Shown: positions 1-9,730, numbered from the stretch's first letter. The stretch: 64,000 nucleotides of DNA from Streptomyces varsoviensis (GCF_000718635.1 NZ_JOBF01000015.1:127300-191299), one strand, 5' to 3'. Program-made: numbers and translations. Notes: generated by a model from the letters alone, not told the origin.

Positions 1-977
1 ACCGTGCGGTGGCCCTCGTGCTCGAAGTAGTCGCGCACCGCCCGGTCGGTGATGTGCCGGGAGACGGCCGGGGTCTGGGCCCGCTTCATGTAGATGACGA
101 CATCGTTCTCCAGGGCGTCGCTGTTGCCCTCCAGGAGGATGTTGTACGAGGGCAGGCCGGCGCTCCCTATGCCGATGCCCCGGCGGCCGACGACGTCCTT
201 GACGCGGTAGGAGTCGGGCCGGGCCAGGGAGGACTCCGGGAGCGTCTCCAGATAGCCGTCGAAGGCCGCGAGGACCTTGTAGCGGTCCGCCGCGTCCAGC
301 TCGATCGTGCCGCCGCCGGCCGAAAAGCGGCGCTCGTGGTCGCGGATCTCGGTCATCGAGTCGAGCAGCGCGAACCGGGTACGGGCCCGCGCGTCGCGCA
401 GCGCGCCCAGCAGCGGTCCCTCGGCGGTGTCCAGGGTGAACGGCGGCACCTCGTCATCCTTGGCGCCGGTCGCCAGGTCGTGGACGCGGGCCCGGTACGC
501 GGCGGCGTAGACGCCCACCAGCTCGCCGATCTGCTCGTCGCTGAGCGCCTTGGAGTAGCCGATCAGCGCGATGGAGGCGGCGAAGCGCTTGAGGTCCCAG
601 GTGAAGGGGCCCACGTACGCCTCGTCGAAGTCGTTGACGTTGAAGACCAGGCGGCCGTTGGCGTCCATGTACGTGCCGAAGTTCTCGGCGTGCAGGTCGC
701 CGTGCACCCACACCCGGCTCGTCCGCTCGTCCAGATACGCGCCCCCGTCGTCGCCGGCCGCACCGGTCGCGCCGACTGCGCCATCGGGGCCTGCGGCCAG
801 GTCGTTGTAGAACAGGCAGGCCGTACCCCGGTAGAAGGCGAAGGCCGAGGCGGCCATCTTCCGGAACTTGACCCGGAAGGCGGCCGGGTCGGCCGCGAGA
901 AGTTCGCCGAAGGCGGTCTGGAAAACGGCGAGTATCTCCTCGCCGCGCCGCGTGGCCCGGTCCTGCTCGGTCGCCAT
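1..977 (-). CDS. DUF2252 family protein (3' end outside window)
   Basis: The reverse strand is open from an ATG at 977 to the window edge, about 325 residues. AGGAGG sits 8 bases before the ATG, which decides the start. The product carries marks of the DUF2252 family: an early WVHGDLHAENFGTY segment resembling an aminoglycoside phosphotransferase-like kinase loop (HGDxHxxN), then NDFDEA, and near the edge YNILLEG and IYMKRAQ. The family is widespread in actinobacteria and its biochemical role is not established; a kinase-like fold is an inference from these motifs. The gene is divergent from dnaE, with about 160 bases between the two starts. Only the C-terminus is missing, because the window ends. 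Confidence 0.85.
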   Translation of the reverse strand, partial: MATEQDRATRRGEEILAVFQTAFGELLAADPAAFRVKFRKMAASAFAFYRGTACLFYNDLAAGPDGAVGATGAAGDDGGAYLDERTSRVWVHGDLHAENFGTYMDANGRLVFNVNDFDEAYVGPFTWDLKRFAASIALIGYSKALSDEQIGELVGVYAAAYRARVHDLATGAKDDEVPPFTLDTAEGPLLGALRDARARTRFALLDSMTEIRDHERRFSAGGGTIELDAADRYKVLAAFDGYLETLPESSLARPDSYRVKDVVGRRGIGIGSAGLPSYNILLEGNSDALENDVVIYMKRAQTPAVSRHITDRAVRDYFEHEGHRT

Positions 978-1136
978 CGCTGGGTCCTCCTGGGTTGTCG
1001 CGCACCGGGGCGTCCGCCCCACCGCCTCCAACGCGCGAGGCCGCCGACGAGTGCCCCGTCGTTGTCGGTGGGCCGTCGTAGACTTCGTAGCCGTCTCCTC
1101 AAGCCGTCGTCGACCGTTCGCCGGAGGTCCGCCACC

Positions 1137-4100
1137 GTGTCCAAGCCGCCCTTCACGCACCTGCACGTGCACACCCAGTACTCGCTGCTGGACGGCGCCG
1201 CGCGGCTGAAGGACATGTTCAACGCGTGCAATGAGATGGGCATGACGCACATCGCCATGTCCGACCACGGCAATCTGCACGGCGCGTACGACTTCTTCCA
1301 CTCCGCCCAGAAGGCGGGGGTGACGCCGATCATCGGGATCGAGGCGTACGTGGCGCCGGAGTCGCGGCGCAACAAGCGCAAGGTGCAGTGGGGCCAGCCG
1401 CACCAGAAGCGCGACGACGTGTCCGGTTCGGGTGGTTATACGCATAAGACGATCTGGGCGGCCAACAGCACGGGGCTGCACAACCTCTTCCGCCTCTCCT
1501 CGGACGCGTACGCGGAGGGCTGGCTCCAGAAGTGGCCCCGGATGGACAAGGAGACCCTCGCCCAGTGGTCGGAGGGGCTGATCGCCTCCACCGGCTGCCC
1601 CTCCGGCGAGCTCCAGACCAGGCTGCGGCTCGGTCAGTACGAGGAGGCGCGCAAGGCGGCCGGGGAGTACCAGGACATCTTCGGCAAGGAGCGGTATTTC
1701 CTGGAGCTGATGGACCACGGCATCGACATCGAGCGCCGGGTCCGCGAGGACCTGCTCAAGATCGGCAAGGAGCTGGGCATCCCGCCGCTGGTCACCAACG
1801 ACTCGCACTACACGTACGCGCACGAGTCCACGGCCCACGACGCGCTGCTGTGCATCCAGACCGGCAAGAACCTCTCCGACCCCGACCGCTTCCGCTTCGA
1901 CGGCACCGGCTACTACCTGAAGTCCACGGAGGAGATGTACGCCATCGACTCCTCGGACGCCTGGCAGGAGGGGTGCAGCAACACCCGGCTGATCGCCGAC
2001 ATGATCGACACGACCGGCATGTTCGAGAAGCGCGACCTCATGCCGAAGTTCGAGATCCCGGAGGGGTTCACCGAGGTCACCTGGTTCCAGGAGGAGGTCC
2101 GGGTCGGCATGGCGCGCCGCTACCCGGGCGGCGTCCCCGAGGACCGCCAGAAGCAGGCGGAGTACGAGATGGACGTCATCATCCAGATGGGGTTCCCGGG
2201 GTACTTCCTCGTCGTCGCCGACTTCATCATGTGGGCCAAGAACAACGGCATCGCGGTGGGCCCGGGCCGCGGCTCCGCGGCCGGCTCGATCGTCGCGTAC
2301 GCCATGGGCATCACCGACCTCGACCCGATCACCCACGGGCTGATCTTCGAGCGGTTCCTCAACCCCGAGCGCGTCTCCATGCCCGATGTCGACATCGACT
2401 TCGACGAGCGCAGGCGCGTCGAGGTGATCCGGTACGTGACCGAGAAATACGGCGCCGACAAGGTCGCCATGATCGGCACGTACGGAAAGATCAAGGCGAA
2501 GAACGCCATCAAGGACTCCGCGCGCGTGCTCGGATATCCGTACGCGATGGGCGACCGGCTCACCAAGGCCATGCCCGCCGACGTCCTCGGCAAGGGCATC
2601 GACCTCAGCGGCATCACCGACCCCAAGCACCCCCGCTACAGCGAGGCGGGCGAGATCCGGGGGATGTACGAGAACGAGCCGGACGTCAAGAAGGTCATCG
2701 ACACCGCGAAGGGCGTCGAGGGCCTGGTCCGGCAGATGGGCGTGCACGCGGCCGGCGTGATCATGTCCAGCGAGCCCATCGTCGACCACGCCCCGCTCTG
2801 GACGCGGCACACCGACGGTGTCACGATCACGCAGTGGGACTACCCCCAGTGCGAGTCGCTCGGCCTGCTCAAGATGGACTTCCTGGGCCTGCGCAACCTC
2901 ACGATCATGGACGACGCCGTCAAGATGGTGAAGGCCAACAAGGGCATCGACCTGGAGATGCTCGACCTCCCGCTGGACGACCCCAAGACCTTCGAGCTGC
3001 TCTGCCGCGGCGACACGCTCGGCGTCTTCCAGTTCGACGGCGGCCCGATGCGCTCGCTGCTGCGCCAGATGCAGCCCGACAACTTCGAGGACATCTCCGC
3101 CGTCTCGGCCCTCTACCGGCCGGGCCCGATGGGCATGAACTCGCACATCAACTACGCGGAGCGGAAGAACGGCCGCCAGGAGATCACCCCTATCCACCCG
3201 GAGCTCGAAGAGCCGCTGAAGGAGACCCTGGGTCTGACCTACGGCCTCATCGTGTACCAGGAGCAGGTGCAGAAGGCCGCCCAGATCATCGCCGGGTACT
3301 CGCTCGGCGAGGCCGACATCCTGCGCCGCGTGATGGGCAAGAAGAAGCCGGAGGAGCTGGAGAAGAACTTCGTCCTCTTCCAGGCGGGCGCCAAGAAGAA
3401 GGGCTACTCGGACGCCGCGATCCAGGCGCTGTGGGACGTCCTGGTGCCGTTCGCCGGCTACGCCTTCAACAAGGCCCACTCCTCCGCGTACGGGCTGGTC
3501 ACCTACTGGACCGCCTACCTCAAGGCGAACTACCCCGCCGAGTACATGGCGGCGCTGCTCACCTCGGTCAAGGACGACAAGGACAAGTCGGCCGTCTATC
3601 TGAACGAGTGCCGCCGCATGGGCATCAAGGTGCTCCCGCCGAACGTCAACGAGTCCGTGCACAACTTCGCCGCCCAGGGCGAGGACGTGATCCTCTTCGG
3701 CCTGGAGGCCGTCCGCAACGTCGGCACCAACGTCGTCGAGTCGATCATCCGGTCCCGCAAGGCGAAGGGGAAGTACCTCTCCTTCCCGGACTACCTGGAC
3801 AAGGTCGAGGCCGCCGCCTGCAACAAGCGCACCACCGAATCGCTGATCAAGGCGGGCGCCTTCGACACCATGGGCCACACCCGCAAGGGCCTGACCGCCC
3901 ACTACGAGTCGATGATCGACAACGTGGTGCAGGTCAAGCGCAAGGAGGCCGAGGGGCAGTTCGACCTCTTCGGCGGCATGGGCGACGACGCGGCCGACGA
4001 CGGGCCGGGCTTCGGGCTCGACGTGGAGTTCTCCGACATCGAGTGGGAGAAGTCCTACCTGCTCGCGCAGGAGCGCGAGATGCTCGGCCTGTACGTCTCC

Positions 4101-4679
4101 GACCACCCGCTCTTCGGCCTGGAGCACGTCCTGTCGGACAAGGCCGACGCGGGCATCGGGCAGCTCACCGGCGGCGACTACTCCGACGGCTCGATCGTCA
4201 CCATCGGCGGCATCATCTCCGGCCTCCAGCGCAAGATGACCAAGCAGGGCAACGCCTGGGCGATCGCCACCGTCGAGGACCTGGCCGGCTCCATCGAGTG
4301 CATGTTCTTCCCGGCCACGTACCAGCTCGTCTCCACCCAGCTCGTCGAGGACACCGTCGTCTTCGTCAAGGGCCGCCTCGACAAGCGCGAGGACATCCCG
4401 CGCCTGGTCGCCATGGAGATGATGGTCCCCGACCTCTCGAACGCCGGGACCAACGCGCCCGTGCTCATCACCATCCCCACGGTGAAGGTCACCCCGCCGC
4501 TGGTGGAGAAGCTCGGCCAGGTGCTCAGCCACCACCGCGGCTCCACCGAGGTGCGGATCAAGCTCCTGGGCGCGCGCAAGAACACCGTCCTGCGGCTCGA
4601 CCGGCACCGGGTCAACCCGGACCCCGCGCTCTTCGGGGACCTCAAGGTGCTGCTGGGCCCGGCCTGCCTGGCCGGGTAG
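1137..4679 (+). CDS. dnaE: DNA polymerase III alpha subunit
   Basis: This is the replicative polymerase catalytic subunit, 1180 residues, the normal length for streptomycete DnaE. The GTG start is chosen because GGAGG lies 9 bases upstream and the product begins with the PHP-domain motif HLHVHTQYS. The PHP domain fills roughly residues 4-280. The polymerase active site shows Asp417 and Asp419 in PDVDIDF and Asp581 in KMDFLGLRNL, matching the three catalytic aspartates of E. coli DnaE. An OB-fold lies around residues 1020-1100. The reading frame stays open upstream to position 9, but that stretch is antisense to the DUF2252 gene and is not part of dnaE. A strong hairpin follows the stop. Confidence 0.98.
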   Translation: MSKPPFTHLHVHTQYSLLDGAARLKDMFNACNEMGMTHIAMSDHGNLHGAYDFFHSAQKAGVTPIIGIEAYVAPESRRNKRKVQWGQPHQKRDDVSGSGGYTHKTIWAANSTGLHNLFRLSSDAYAEGWLQKWPRMDKETLAQWSEGLIASTGCPSGELQTRLRLGQYEEARKAAGEYQDIFGKERYFLELMDHGIDIERRVREDLLKIGKELGIPPLVTNDSHYTYAHESTAHDALLCIQTGKNLSDPDRFRFDGTGYYLKSTEEMYAIDSSDAWQEGCSNTRLIADMIDTTGMFEKRDLMPKFEIPEGFTEVTWFQEEVRVGMARRYPGGVPEDRQKQAEYEMDVIIQMGFPGYFLVVADFIMWAKNNGIAVGPGRGSAAGSIVAYAMGITDLDPITHGLIFERFLNPERVSMPDVDIDFDERRRVEVIRYVTEKYGADKVAMIGTYGKIKAKNAIKDSARVLGYPYAMGDRLTKAMPADVLGKGIDLSGITDPKHPRYSEAGEIRGMYENEPDVKKVIDTAKGVEGLVRQMGVHAAGVIMSSEPIVDHAPLWTRHTDGVTITQWDYPQCESLGLLKMDFLGLRNLTIMDDAVKMVKANKGIDLEMLDLPLDDPKTFELLCRGDTLGVFQFDGGPMRSLLRQMQPDNFEDISAVSALYRPGPMGMNSHINYAERKNGRQEITPIHPELEEPLKETLGLTYGLIVYQEQVQKAAQIIAGYSLGEADILRRVMGKKKPEELEKNFVLFQAGAKKKGYSDAAIQALWDVLVPFAGYAFNKAHSSAYGLVTYWTAYLKANYPAEYMAALLTSVKDDKDKSAVYLNECRRMGIKVLPPNVNESVHNFAAQGEDVILFGLEAVRNVGTNVVESIIRSRKAKGKYLSFPDYLDKVEAAACNKRTTESLIKAGAFDTMGHTRKGLTAHYESMIDNVVQVKRKEAEGQFDLFGGMGDDAADDGPGFGLDVEFSDIEWEKSYLLAQEREMLGLYVSDHPLFGLEHVLSDKADAGIGQLTGGDYSDGSIVTIGGIISGLQRKMTKQGNAWAIATVEDLAGSIECMFFPATYQLVSTQLVEDTVVFVKGRLDKREDIPRLVAMEMMVPDLSNAGTNAPVLITIPTVKVTPPLVEKLGQVLSHHRGSTEVRIKLLGARKNTVLRLDRHRVNPDPALFGDLKVLLGPACLAG

Positions 4680-4695
4680 CGAGCGACGCGGCAAA

Positions 4696-4727
4696 GAGGG
4701 GCGCACCCGATGCCGGGTGCGCCCCTC
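4696..4727. terminator. Bidirectional terminator after dnaE
   Basis: A perfect 14-bp inverted repeat (arms 4696-4709 and 4714-4727) encloses a 4-base loop. It sits between the dnaE stop and the convergent small gene at 4747. There is no U-tract, as is usual for streptomycete hairpin terminators. Confidence 0.85.
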
Positions 4728-4746
4728 GCGCGCTCTGTGCGTCCGG

Positions 4747-4920
4747 TCAGTTGTGGCCGAACCGGCGCTCGCGCCCCTTGTGAGCCATGTTCGTCGGGCC
4801 CTGGGTCCGCATCTGCTCGGACTGGGCCTCCATGGAGGTGTTCTTCGACTCCTCCGCGCCGCGCTCCGCCGCGCCGCGCGCCTGGTGCTTGTTGCGGTCG
4901 CGGTTCTTATGCTTGCTCAT
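4747..4920 (-). CDS. Small hydrophilic protein, conserved type
   Basis: The 57-residue product begins MSKHKNRDRNKHQ and is extremely rich in Lys, Arg, Glu, Gln and His, with no membrane segment. The ATG at 4920 is preferred because GGAGG lies 7 bases upstream; an in-frame ATG at 4926 is only one base from that site. Coding bias and the ribosome site make it a believable gene. Short proteins like this occur across Streptomyces without a known function. It converges on dnaE across the shared hairpin. Confidence 0.8.
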   Translation of the reverse strand: MSKHKNRDRNKHQARGAAERGAEESKNTSMEAQSEQMRTQGPTNMAHKGRERRFGHN

Positions 4921-5175
4921 CGCCATGCCTCCAGTCGGGGTCGCCCCCCGAAATCACCGTGGCATGGCCCGTAGCGCACCGCATTTCGGGCAATTACCGT
5001 GAGTGAAGTAGTTAATTGCCTGACGCAAGTGATTTCCGCCACGCCGATGATCGAGTTCCCGCTGATAACCCCGGCGCGGTCGGGCAGACTCGAAGGAAAG
5101 CCGAAGGAAAAGCACCGGGGCACCGCTGTACCGGGGGGCGACCGAACGTCTGGACTCCAGGAAAGAGGGTGGAAC

Positions 5176-6462
5176 GTGGACCGCTGCGTCGTCCTGGTGG
5201 ACGCCGGCTATCTGCTGGGCGCCGCCGCGAGCCTGCTCGCCGGGGAGCCGGCGCGATCACGCATCACCGTGGACCACGCGACCCTCATCCAAGGGCTGCG
5301 GGAGCGCGCGGAGGCCGAGACCGCACAACCCCTCCTGCGCATCTACTGGTTCGACGGCGCGCCCGACCGGGTGCCGCAGCCGGAGCACCGGCGGCTGCGC
5401 GTCATGCCGCGCGTCACGGTGCGGCTGGGCGCGCTGACCCGCAGCGACGGGCGGTGGGCGCAGAAGGGGGTGGACGCCGCGATGCACGCCGAGCTCACGG
5501 AGCTGGCCCGCAACCGCGCCTGCTCCGACATCGTGCTCGTCACCGGCGACGGCGACCTGCTGCCGGGCCTCATGTCGGCCAAGGAGCACGGCGTCGCCGT
5601 CCACCTGTGGGCCCTCCAGGCCGCCGACGGCGACTACAACCAGTCCGAGGACCTCGTCGCCGAGGCCGACGAACGGCGCGTCCTGGACCGTACGTGGATC
5701 ACCAGGGCCGTACGGACCAAGGAGCTCAGCGGGGCGTGCGCCCCGCCGCCCGTGCCGCGCCCGGAGATCGCCGCCATCCTCTCCGCGCCGTTGCCCGAGA
5801 CGGCCGCCGCGGCCGCCGTCTCCGGCAACGGCACGGTCGTCGAGCGGCCCCCGCAGCGCAACGGCTCCGGGCCGCCGGCCGGGCCCGCCGACGGTGACCC
5901 CCGGTCCCGGCCGGACCCCGCCGCGGCCGCCGAGCCGGCCGGCGGCAAGGGGGTGCCCACCCCCAAGGACCTGGCCGGCCTCGGCCCCGGGCGCGGCTCC
6001 GGCTCTCCACCGCCGGCCCAGCACCCGGTGCCCAGCGCCACCCTCCGCTGGTCCTCCGACAAAGGCTGGGTCGAACGGGGCTCCGGCCCCGGCGGCGGCG
6101 AACCGTCCGAGACCGCGGCCCTGCCGACGCTCGCCCAGCTCACCAGCGCCGAGCAGCGCTGGGCCGACAGGGAAGAGGACATCACCACCGTCGGCGGCGA
6201 CCCCTTCGAGGTCGGCCAGGTCTTCGCGCGCCGCTGGACGGAGCGGCTCTCCGACACCGGCCACCTCCAGCTCATCTCCACCGAATACCCCCGCATCCCG
6301 CACCGCATCGACGGCGAACTCCTGCGCTACGCCGCCCGCTTCGGCCTCCTCGCCCACAAAGACGACCAAATCGACGAACACGACCGCTACGCCATTCGCG
6401 CCGGGTTCTGGCGCGAACTCGACTCCCACACCGCCGCCGAGCACTCACCGGCCGGCGACTGA
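5176..6462 (+). CDS. NYN-domain (PIN-like) putative ribonuclease
   Basis: The product has 428 residues. The first 160 form a NYN domain: Asp9 in LVDAGYLL and the pair Asp125/Asp127 in TGDGDLL fit the acidic metal-binding positions of this PIN-like nuclease fold. A long low-complexity Pro/Gly/Ala linker (about 190-330) leads to a C-terminal domain of about 100 residues rich in aromatic and charged residues. The family is thought to act on RNA; the substrate here is unknown. The GTG start follows a GAGGG-like site and coincides with the first strong NYN residues. The gene stands alone, with a repeat-rich gap downstream. Confidence 0.9.
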   Translation: MDRCVVLVDAGYLLGAAASLLAGEPARSRITVDHATLIQGLRERAEAETAQPLLRIYWFDGAPDRVPQPEHRRLRVMPRVTVRLGALTRSDGRWAQKGVDAAMHAELTELARNRACSDIVLVTGDGDLLPGLMSAKEHGVAVHLWALQAADGDYNQSEDLVAEADERRVLDRTWITRAVRTKELSGACAPPPVPRPEIAAILSAPLPETAAAAAVSGNGTVVERPPQRNGSGPPAGPADGDPRSRPDPAAAAEPAGGKGVPTPKDLAGLGPGRGSGSPPPAQHPVPSATLRWSSDKGWVERGSGPGGGEPSETAALPTLAQLTSAEQRWADREEDITTVGGDPFEVGQVFARRWTERLSDTGHLQLISTEYPRIPHRIDGELLRYAARFGLLAHKDDQIDEHDRYAIRAGFWRELDSHTAAEHSPAGD

Positions 6463-6480
6463 CCCCCAGCCGGCCCCACC

Positions 6481-6740
6481 GGCCATTGGCCTGCGGCCGG
6501 CGGCAGAGCGACGCGCCCGGCGTGGGCGGGACGGCCTTTGGCCTGCGGCCTGGGGCGCCGCGGGTGTCCCGCGAGGCGTCGGCGGCTGCCGCTGCGGGGA
6601 AACGACCCGGCGCGGCGCGCCCGCCGCAGACAGACGGGCCTCCGGCCCTGCCCGTGCGGCCTGCCGCCGGCGGTAGAGCGGCGCGCCCGTCACGGGCGGG
6701 ACGGCCTTTGACCTGCGGTCTGCGGCAGAGCGGCGGGCCG
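6481..6740. repeat. Interspersed GC-rich intergenic repeat
   Basis: The 613 bases between the NYN gene and the ABC ATPase gene contain no credible gene. In this part a motif around GCCTGCGGCC followed by CGGCAGAGCG recurs at about 6489, 6545, 6658 and 6714. Several copies share the flank GGGCGGGACGGCCTTT. The copies are diverged and contain small dyads. Confidence 0.6.
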
Positions 6741-6812
6741 GGCGCGGGCATGTGGTGCGGCCCCGGCGGCGCGGGGCGGTGGGGGTACGACCCCGGGCAC
6801 GTGGGCGCCGGG

Positions 6813-6970
6813 GCGCGGGCATACGGCGCTCCCCCGGGGCGCAAGGGCCGTCCGGGGCGGGCGTGGGCGTACGGCGCGCGCCCCCGGCGCGAGGGGGTCG
6901 GGGTGTCGCGGGCACACGGCGCGCCCCCAGGCGCGAGGGGGCCCGGGGGCGGCGCGGGCATACGCGCACC
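6813..6970. repeat. Degenerate tandem repeat, about 46-48 bp, four copies
   Basis: Units begin near 6813, 6861, 6906 and 6952 with a GCGCGGGCATAC-like core, followed by GGCGC and a C-run. They vary in length by a few bases. The repeat lies just upstream of the ABC ATPase promoter. Confidence 0.6.
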
Positions 6971-7061
6971 CTCCCCCCCGTGGCTCACGTTGGGCGGCAG
7001 CGGAACCGCGGAGCGGGGTGGCGGGGGTGGACCCGCGGGTGGGGTGGGGTGGGTGGGCGCG

Positions 7062-7067
7062 TACCCT
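7062..7067 (+). promoter_or_regulatory. Likely -10 element for a leaderless ABC ATPase mRNA
   Basis: TACCCT lies 8 bases before the GTG at 7076 and there is no ribosome binding site. Transcription would begin at or next to the start codon. This is an inference from spacing. Confidence 0.5.
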
Positions 7068-7075
7068 CGTAGTTC

Positions 7076-8107
7076 GTGAGGACGGGCGCGAGAGTGGCGG
7101 AGCGGGGCTCCGGCGGTGAGGTGGCGGGCGACGCGGTGTGCACCGTGCGCGGCCTGGTCAAGACCTATCCCGCCGCGCGCCGCCGCCGCGGAGCGGAGGG
7201 CGCCCCCGCCGTGCGGGCCAGCGACGGCGTCGACCTCGACGTGCGGCGCGGTGAGATCTTCGGGCTGCTCGGCCCGAACGGTGCCGGCAAGTCCACCCTC
7301 GTCCGGCAGCTCACCGGCCTGCTGCGGCCCGACGGCGGCAGCGTCGAACTCCTCGGCCACGACCTGGTCCGCCACCCCGAGCGCGCCGCCCGCCTCATCG
7401 GCTACCTCGGCCAGGAGTCCAGCGCGCTGGACGAGCTGACCGTCGCCCTCGCCGCCGAGACCACCGGCCGGCTGCGCGGTCTGGACCTGCGCACGGCCCG
7501 CGCCGAGCGCGACGCCGTCCTCGACGAACTCGGCCTCGCCCCCATCGCCGGCCGCCCCCTGAAGAAGCTCTCCGGAGGCCAGCGCCGGCTCGCGTGCTTC
7601 GCCGCCGCCCTGGTGGGGGAGCGGCCCATGCTCGTACTCGACGAGCCCACCACCGGCATGGACCCCGTCGCCCGCCGGGCCGTCTGGGCCGCTGTCGACC
7701 GCCGCCGCGCCGAGCACGGCACCACCGTGCTGCTCGTCACCCACAACGTCATCGAGGCCGAGACCGTGCTCGACCGGGTCGCCGTGCTGGAGCGCGGCCG
7801 GATCATCGCCTGCGACACGCCCGCCGGGCTCAAGGCGCTCGTCGCCGACGAGGTGCGCGTGGAACTGGTCTGGCGCGACGCGCCCCCGCTCGACGTGCCG
7901 GAGGTGGCCGCCCTGCGCGCCGGCGCCACCGAGGCGGGCCGCCGCTGGACGCTGCGGCTCGGCCCGGCCGAGGCCCGTGCCGCCGTCGCCGCCGTGACCG
8001 GCGGCCCCGCCTTCTCGGCCCTCGACGACTTCACGCTCGCCACGCCCAGCCTGGAGGACGTGTACCTGGCCCTCGGCGGCCGGGCGGAGGGGCTGGTCAA
8101 GGGGTGA
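7076..8107 (+). CDS. ABC transporter ATP-binding protein
   Basis: The product has 343 residues. Walker A is GPNGAGKST at 66-74, the signature LSGGQ is at 165-169, and Walker B ends in LDE at 188-190, followed by the D-loop and a switch His in VTHN. The C-terminal 80 residues resemble the regulatory tail of the DrrA/CcmA-like exporter ATPases. The GTG start lacks a ribosome site but lies 8 bases after a -10-like hexamer, so it may be leaderless. The permease follows after 67 bases, so this is one half of an ABC-2 export system; the substrate is unknown. Confidence 0.93.
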   Translation: MRTGARVAERGSGGEVAGDAVCTVRGLVKTYPAARRRRGAEGAPAVRASDGVDLDVRRGEIFGLLGPNGAGKSTLVRQLTGLLRPDGGSVELLGHDLVRHPERAARLIGYLGQESSALDELTVALAAETTGRLRGLDLRTARAERDAVLDELGLAPIAGRPLKKLSGGQRRLACFAAALVGERPMLVLDEPTTGMDPVARRAVWAAVDRRRAEHGTTVLLVTHNVIEAETVLDRVAVLERGRIIACDTPAGLKALVADEVRVELVWRDAPPLDVPEVAALRAGATEAGRRWTLRLGPAEARAAVAAVTGGPAFSALDDFTLATPSLEDVYLALGGRAEGLVKG

Positions 8108-8174
8108 GCCGCCGGACGACACAGGGGCCGGGCGCCGCCGCCGAGCGGTCCGTAGCGAAGGGGAGCAGCGCAAC

Positions 8175-9014
8175 GTGAGTGCCGTGTCCGCCGAGGCGGT
8201 GACCGGAGGGGTCCGGACCGGGCCGGAGGCCGAGCCGCGTCCGCGAGGCGGCGGCGAGGCCGCTCCGCTCGCCCCGCGGGCCCGCCTGCTGCCGTCGCTC
8301 GCCGCCGTCTACCGGGCGCAGCTCTCGCGGGCCCGCGTCGCCCGCATCCCGCTGCTCTTCGTCGCCACCTTCCAGTCGGTCGGGATCATGATCCTGATGC
8401 GCGGCGTGGTCGACGGCGGCGACGAGGCGCGCGCCGTCGTCGCGGGCTCCAGCGTGCTGGTCGTCGCGTTCGTCGCGCTCAACCTGCTCGCGCAGTACTT
8501 CGGCCAGCTACGGGCCGGGGGCGGCCTCGACCACTACGCCACGCTGCCGGTGCCGCCCGCCGCCGTGGTGCTGGGCGCGGCCGCCGCGTACGCCTCCTTC
8601 ACGGTGCCCGGTACGGCCGTCACCGCCGTCGCCGGCAGCGTGCTCTTCAAGCTGCCGCTGACCCACCTGTGGGTGCTCGTCGCCGTGATCCCGCTCTCCG
8701 GCGCGGCCCTCGCCGGGCTCGGCGCGGCGCTCGGGCTGCTCGCCCCGCGCCAGGAACTGGCCACGCTCTGCGGGCAGTTGGGGATGTCCGCCGCCCTGCT
8801 GCTCGGCGTGCTCCCGGCCGCCCATCTGCCCGCCGTGCTCGGTCTCGCACGCGACCTGCTGCCCTCCACCTACGGCGTCGAGGCGCTCGCCCGCTGCTTC
8901 GACGCGCGCCCCGACTGGCTCGCGGTCGCCGCGGATCTGGGGGTCTGCGCCGCGGTCGGCGTGGTGTCGCTGGCCGCCGCGACCTGGGCGTACCGCCGGG
9001 CGGCGGTGCGATGA
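8175..9014 (+). CDS. ABC-2 type transporter permease
   Basis: The product has 279 residues with about six hydrophobic segments, the usual layout of an ABC-2 permease that works as a dimer with the preceding ATPase. The N-terminal 35 residues are polar and Gly/Arg-rich. GGGGAG lies upstream of the GTG start. The export substrate (lipid, drug or peptide) cannot be read from the sequence. Confidence 0.9.
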   Translation: MSAVSAEAVTGGVRTGPEAEPRPRGGGEAAPLAPRARLLPSLAAVYRAQLSRARVARIPLLFVATFQSVGIMILMRGVVDGGDEARAVVAGSSVLVVAFVALNLLAQYFGQLRAGGGLDHYATLPVPPAAVVLGAAAAYASFTVPGTAVTAVAGSVLFKLPLTHLWVLVAVIPLSGAALAGLGAALGLLAPRQELATLCGQLGMSAALLLGVLPAAHLPAVLGLARDLLPSTYGVEALARCFDARPDWLAVAADLGVCAAVGVVSLAAATWAYRRAAVR

Positions 9015-9073
9015 CGCGCCGGGGGAACCGTCCTGCCGCCGACGGCACGCCGCCGACCTGGCACGATGACGGG

Positions 9074-9703
9074 GTGACCGCACCGTTGACGCCGCACGAG
9101 CAGCCGCCCGAACAGCCCCCGGCCGGGGGCGCGCACCCGCAGGACGAGCCGGCGGAGCAGCCGGGTCTGGCCCGCGAGCTGCGGCAGGCGGCGGTGGTCG
9201 CGGTGGCCGTGGCGGTGGCGGGGGTGCTGCTGGGGCTGCTGTGGCTCTGGCTCGCGCCGCGCATGCCACTCGTCTCCGACGAGCGGGCCGTCTACCTCAA
9301 GGACCCCGAGGGCGAGCAGGCCATCGGCATGGACGGCACCTTCGTGCTGCTGGCGCTGGGCTTCGGCGTCCTCAGCTCCGCCGTCGTCTTCTGGCTCCGC
9401 CGCCGCGGCGGCATCGCCCTGGTCATCGGGCTCGCGATCGGCGGGCTGCTCGCCTCCGTGATCGCCTGGCGGCTCGGCATCTGGCTCGGCCCGGACACCG
9501 ACATCGTGGCCGCCGCCCGTTCGGCCGGCAAGGGCGTGGTCTTCGACGCCCCCCTCAAGCTCAGCGCCAAGGGCGCGCTGCTGGCCTGGCCCTTCGCGGC
9601 CATGGTCGTCCACCTCGTGCTCACCGCCCTCTTCGGCCCCCGCGACCCGGAGCCCGAACCCCAGTGGCCGGACCCGGTCCCACCCCTCCAGGACGGCGAC
9701 TGA
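9074..9703 (+). CDS. DUF2567-type membrane protein
   Basis: The product has 209 residues: a Pro-rich N-terminus, then four hydrophobic segments with a conserved-looking extracytoplasmic stretch (AVYLKDPEGEQ) between the first and second. It resembles the actinobacterial DUF2567 family, whose function is unknown. I chose the GTG at 9074 because the family usually begins with an MTAPLTP-like sequence and a -10-like CACGAT precedes it. An in-frame ATG at 9011 overlaps the permease stop (ATGA) and would add 21 residues. A strong dyad follows the stop. Confidence 0.82.
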   Translation: MTAPLTPHEQPPEQPPAGGAHPQDEPAEQPGLARELRQAAVVAVAVAVAGVLLGLLWLWLAPRMPLVSDERAVYLKDPEGEQAIGMDGTFVLLALGFGVLSSAVVFWLRRRGGIALVIGLAIGGLLASVIAWRLGIWLGPDTDIVAAARSAGKGVVFDAPLKLSAKGALLAWPFAAMVVHLVLTALFGPRDPEPEPQWPDPVPPLQDGD

Positions 9704-9730
9704 CGCACGTACGGCCCCCAGAGCCGCATC

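Noticed and set aside
9..1136. Upstream extension of the dnaE frame
   Set aside because: The stretch is antisense to the DUF2252 gene, and the GTG at 1137 has a good ribosome site and begins the PHP domain.
6272..8173. A 633-codon reverse open frame over the NYN-ABC region
   Set aside because: It covers two real genes in antisense and a repeat-rich gap, with no domain.
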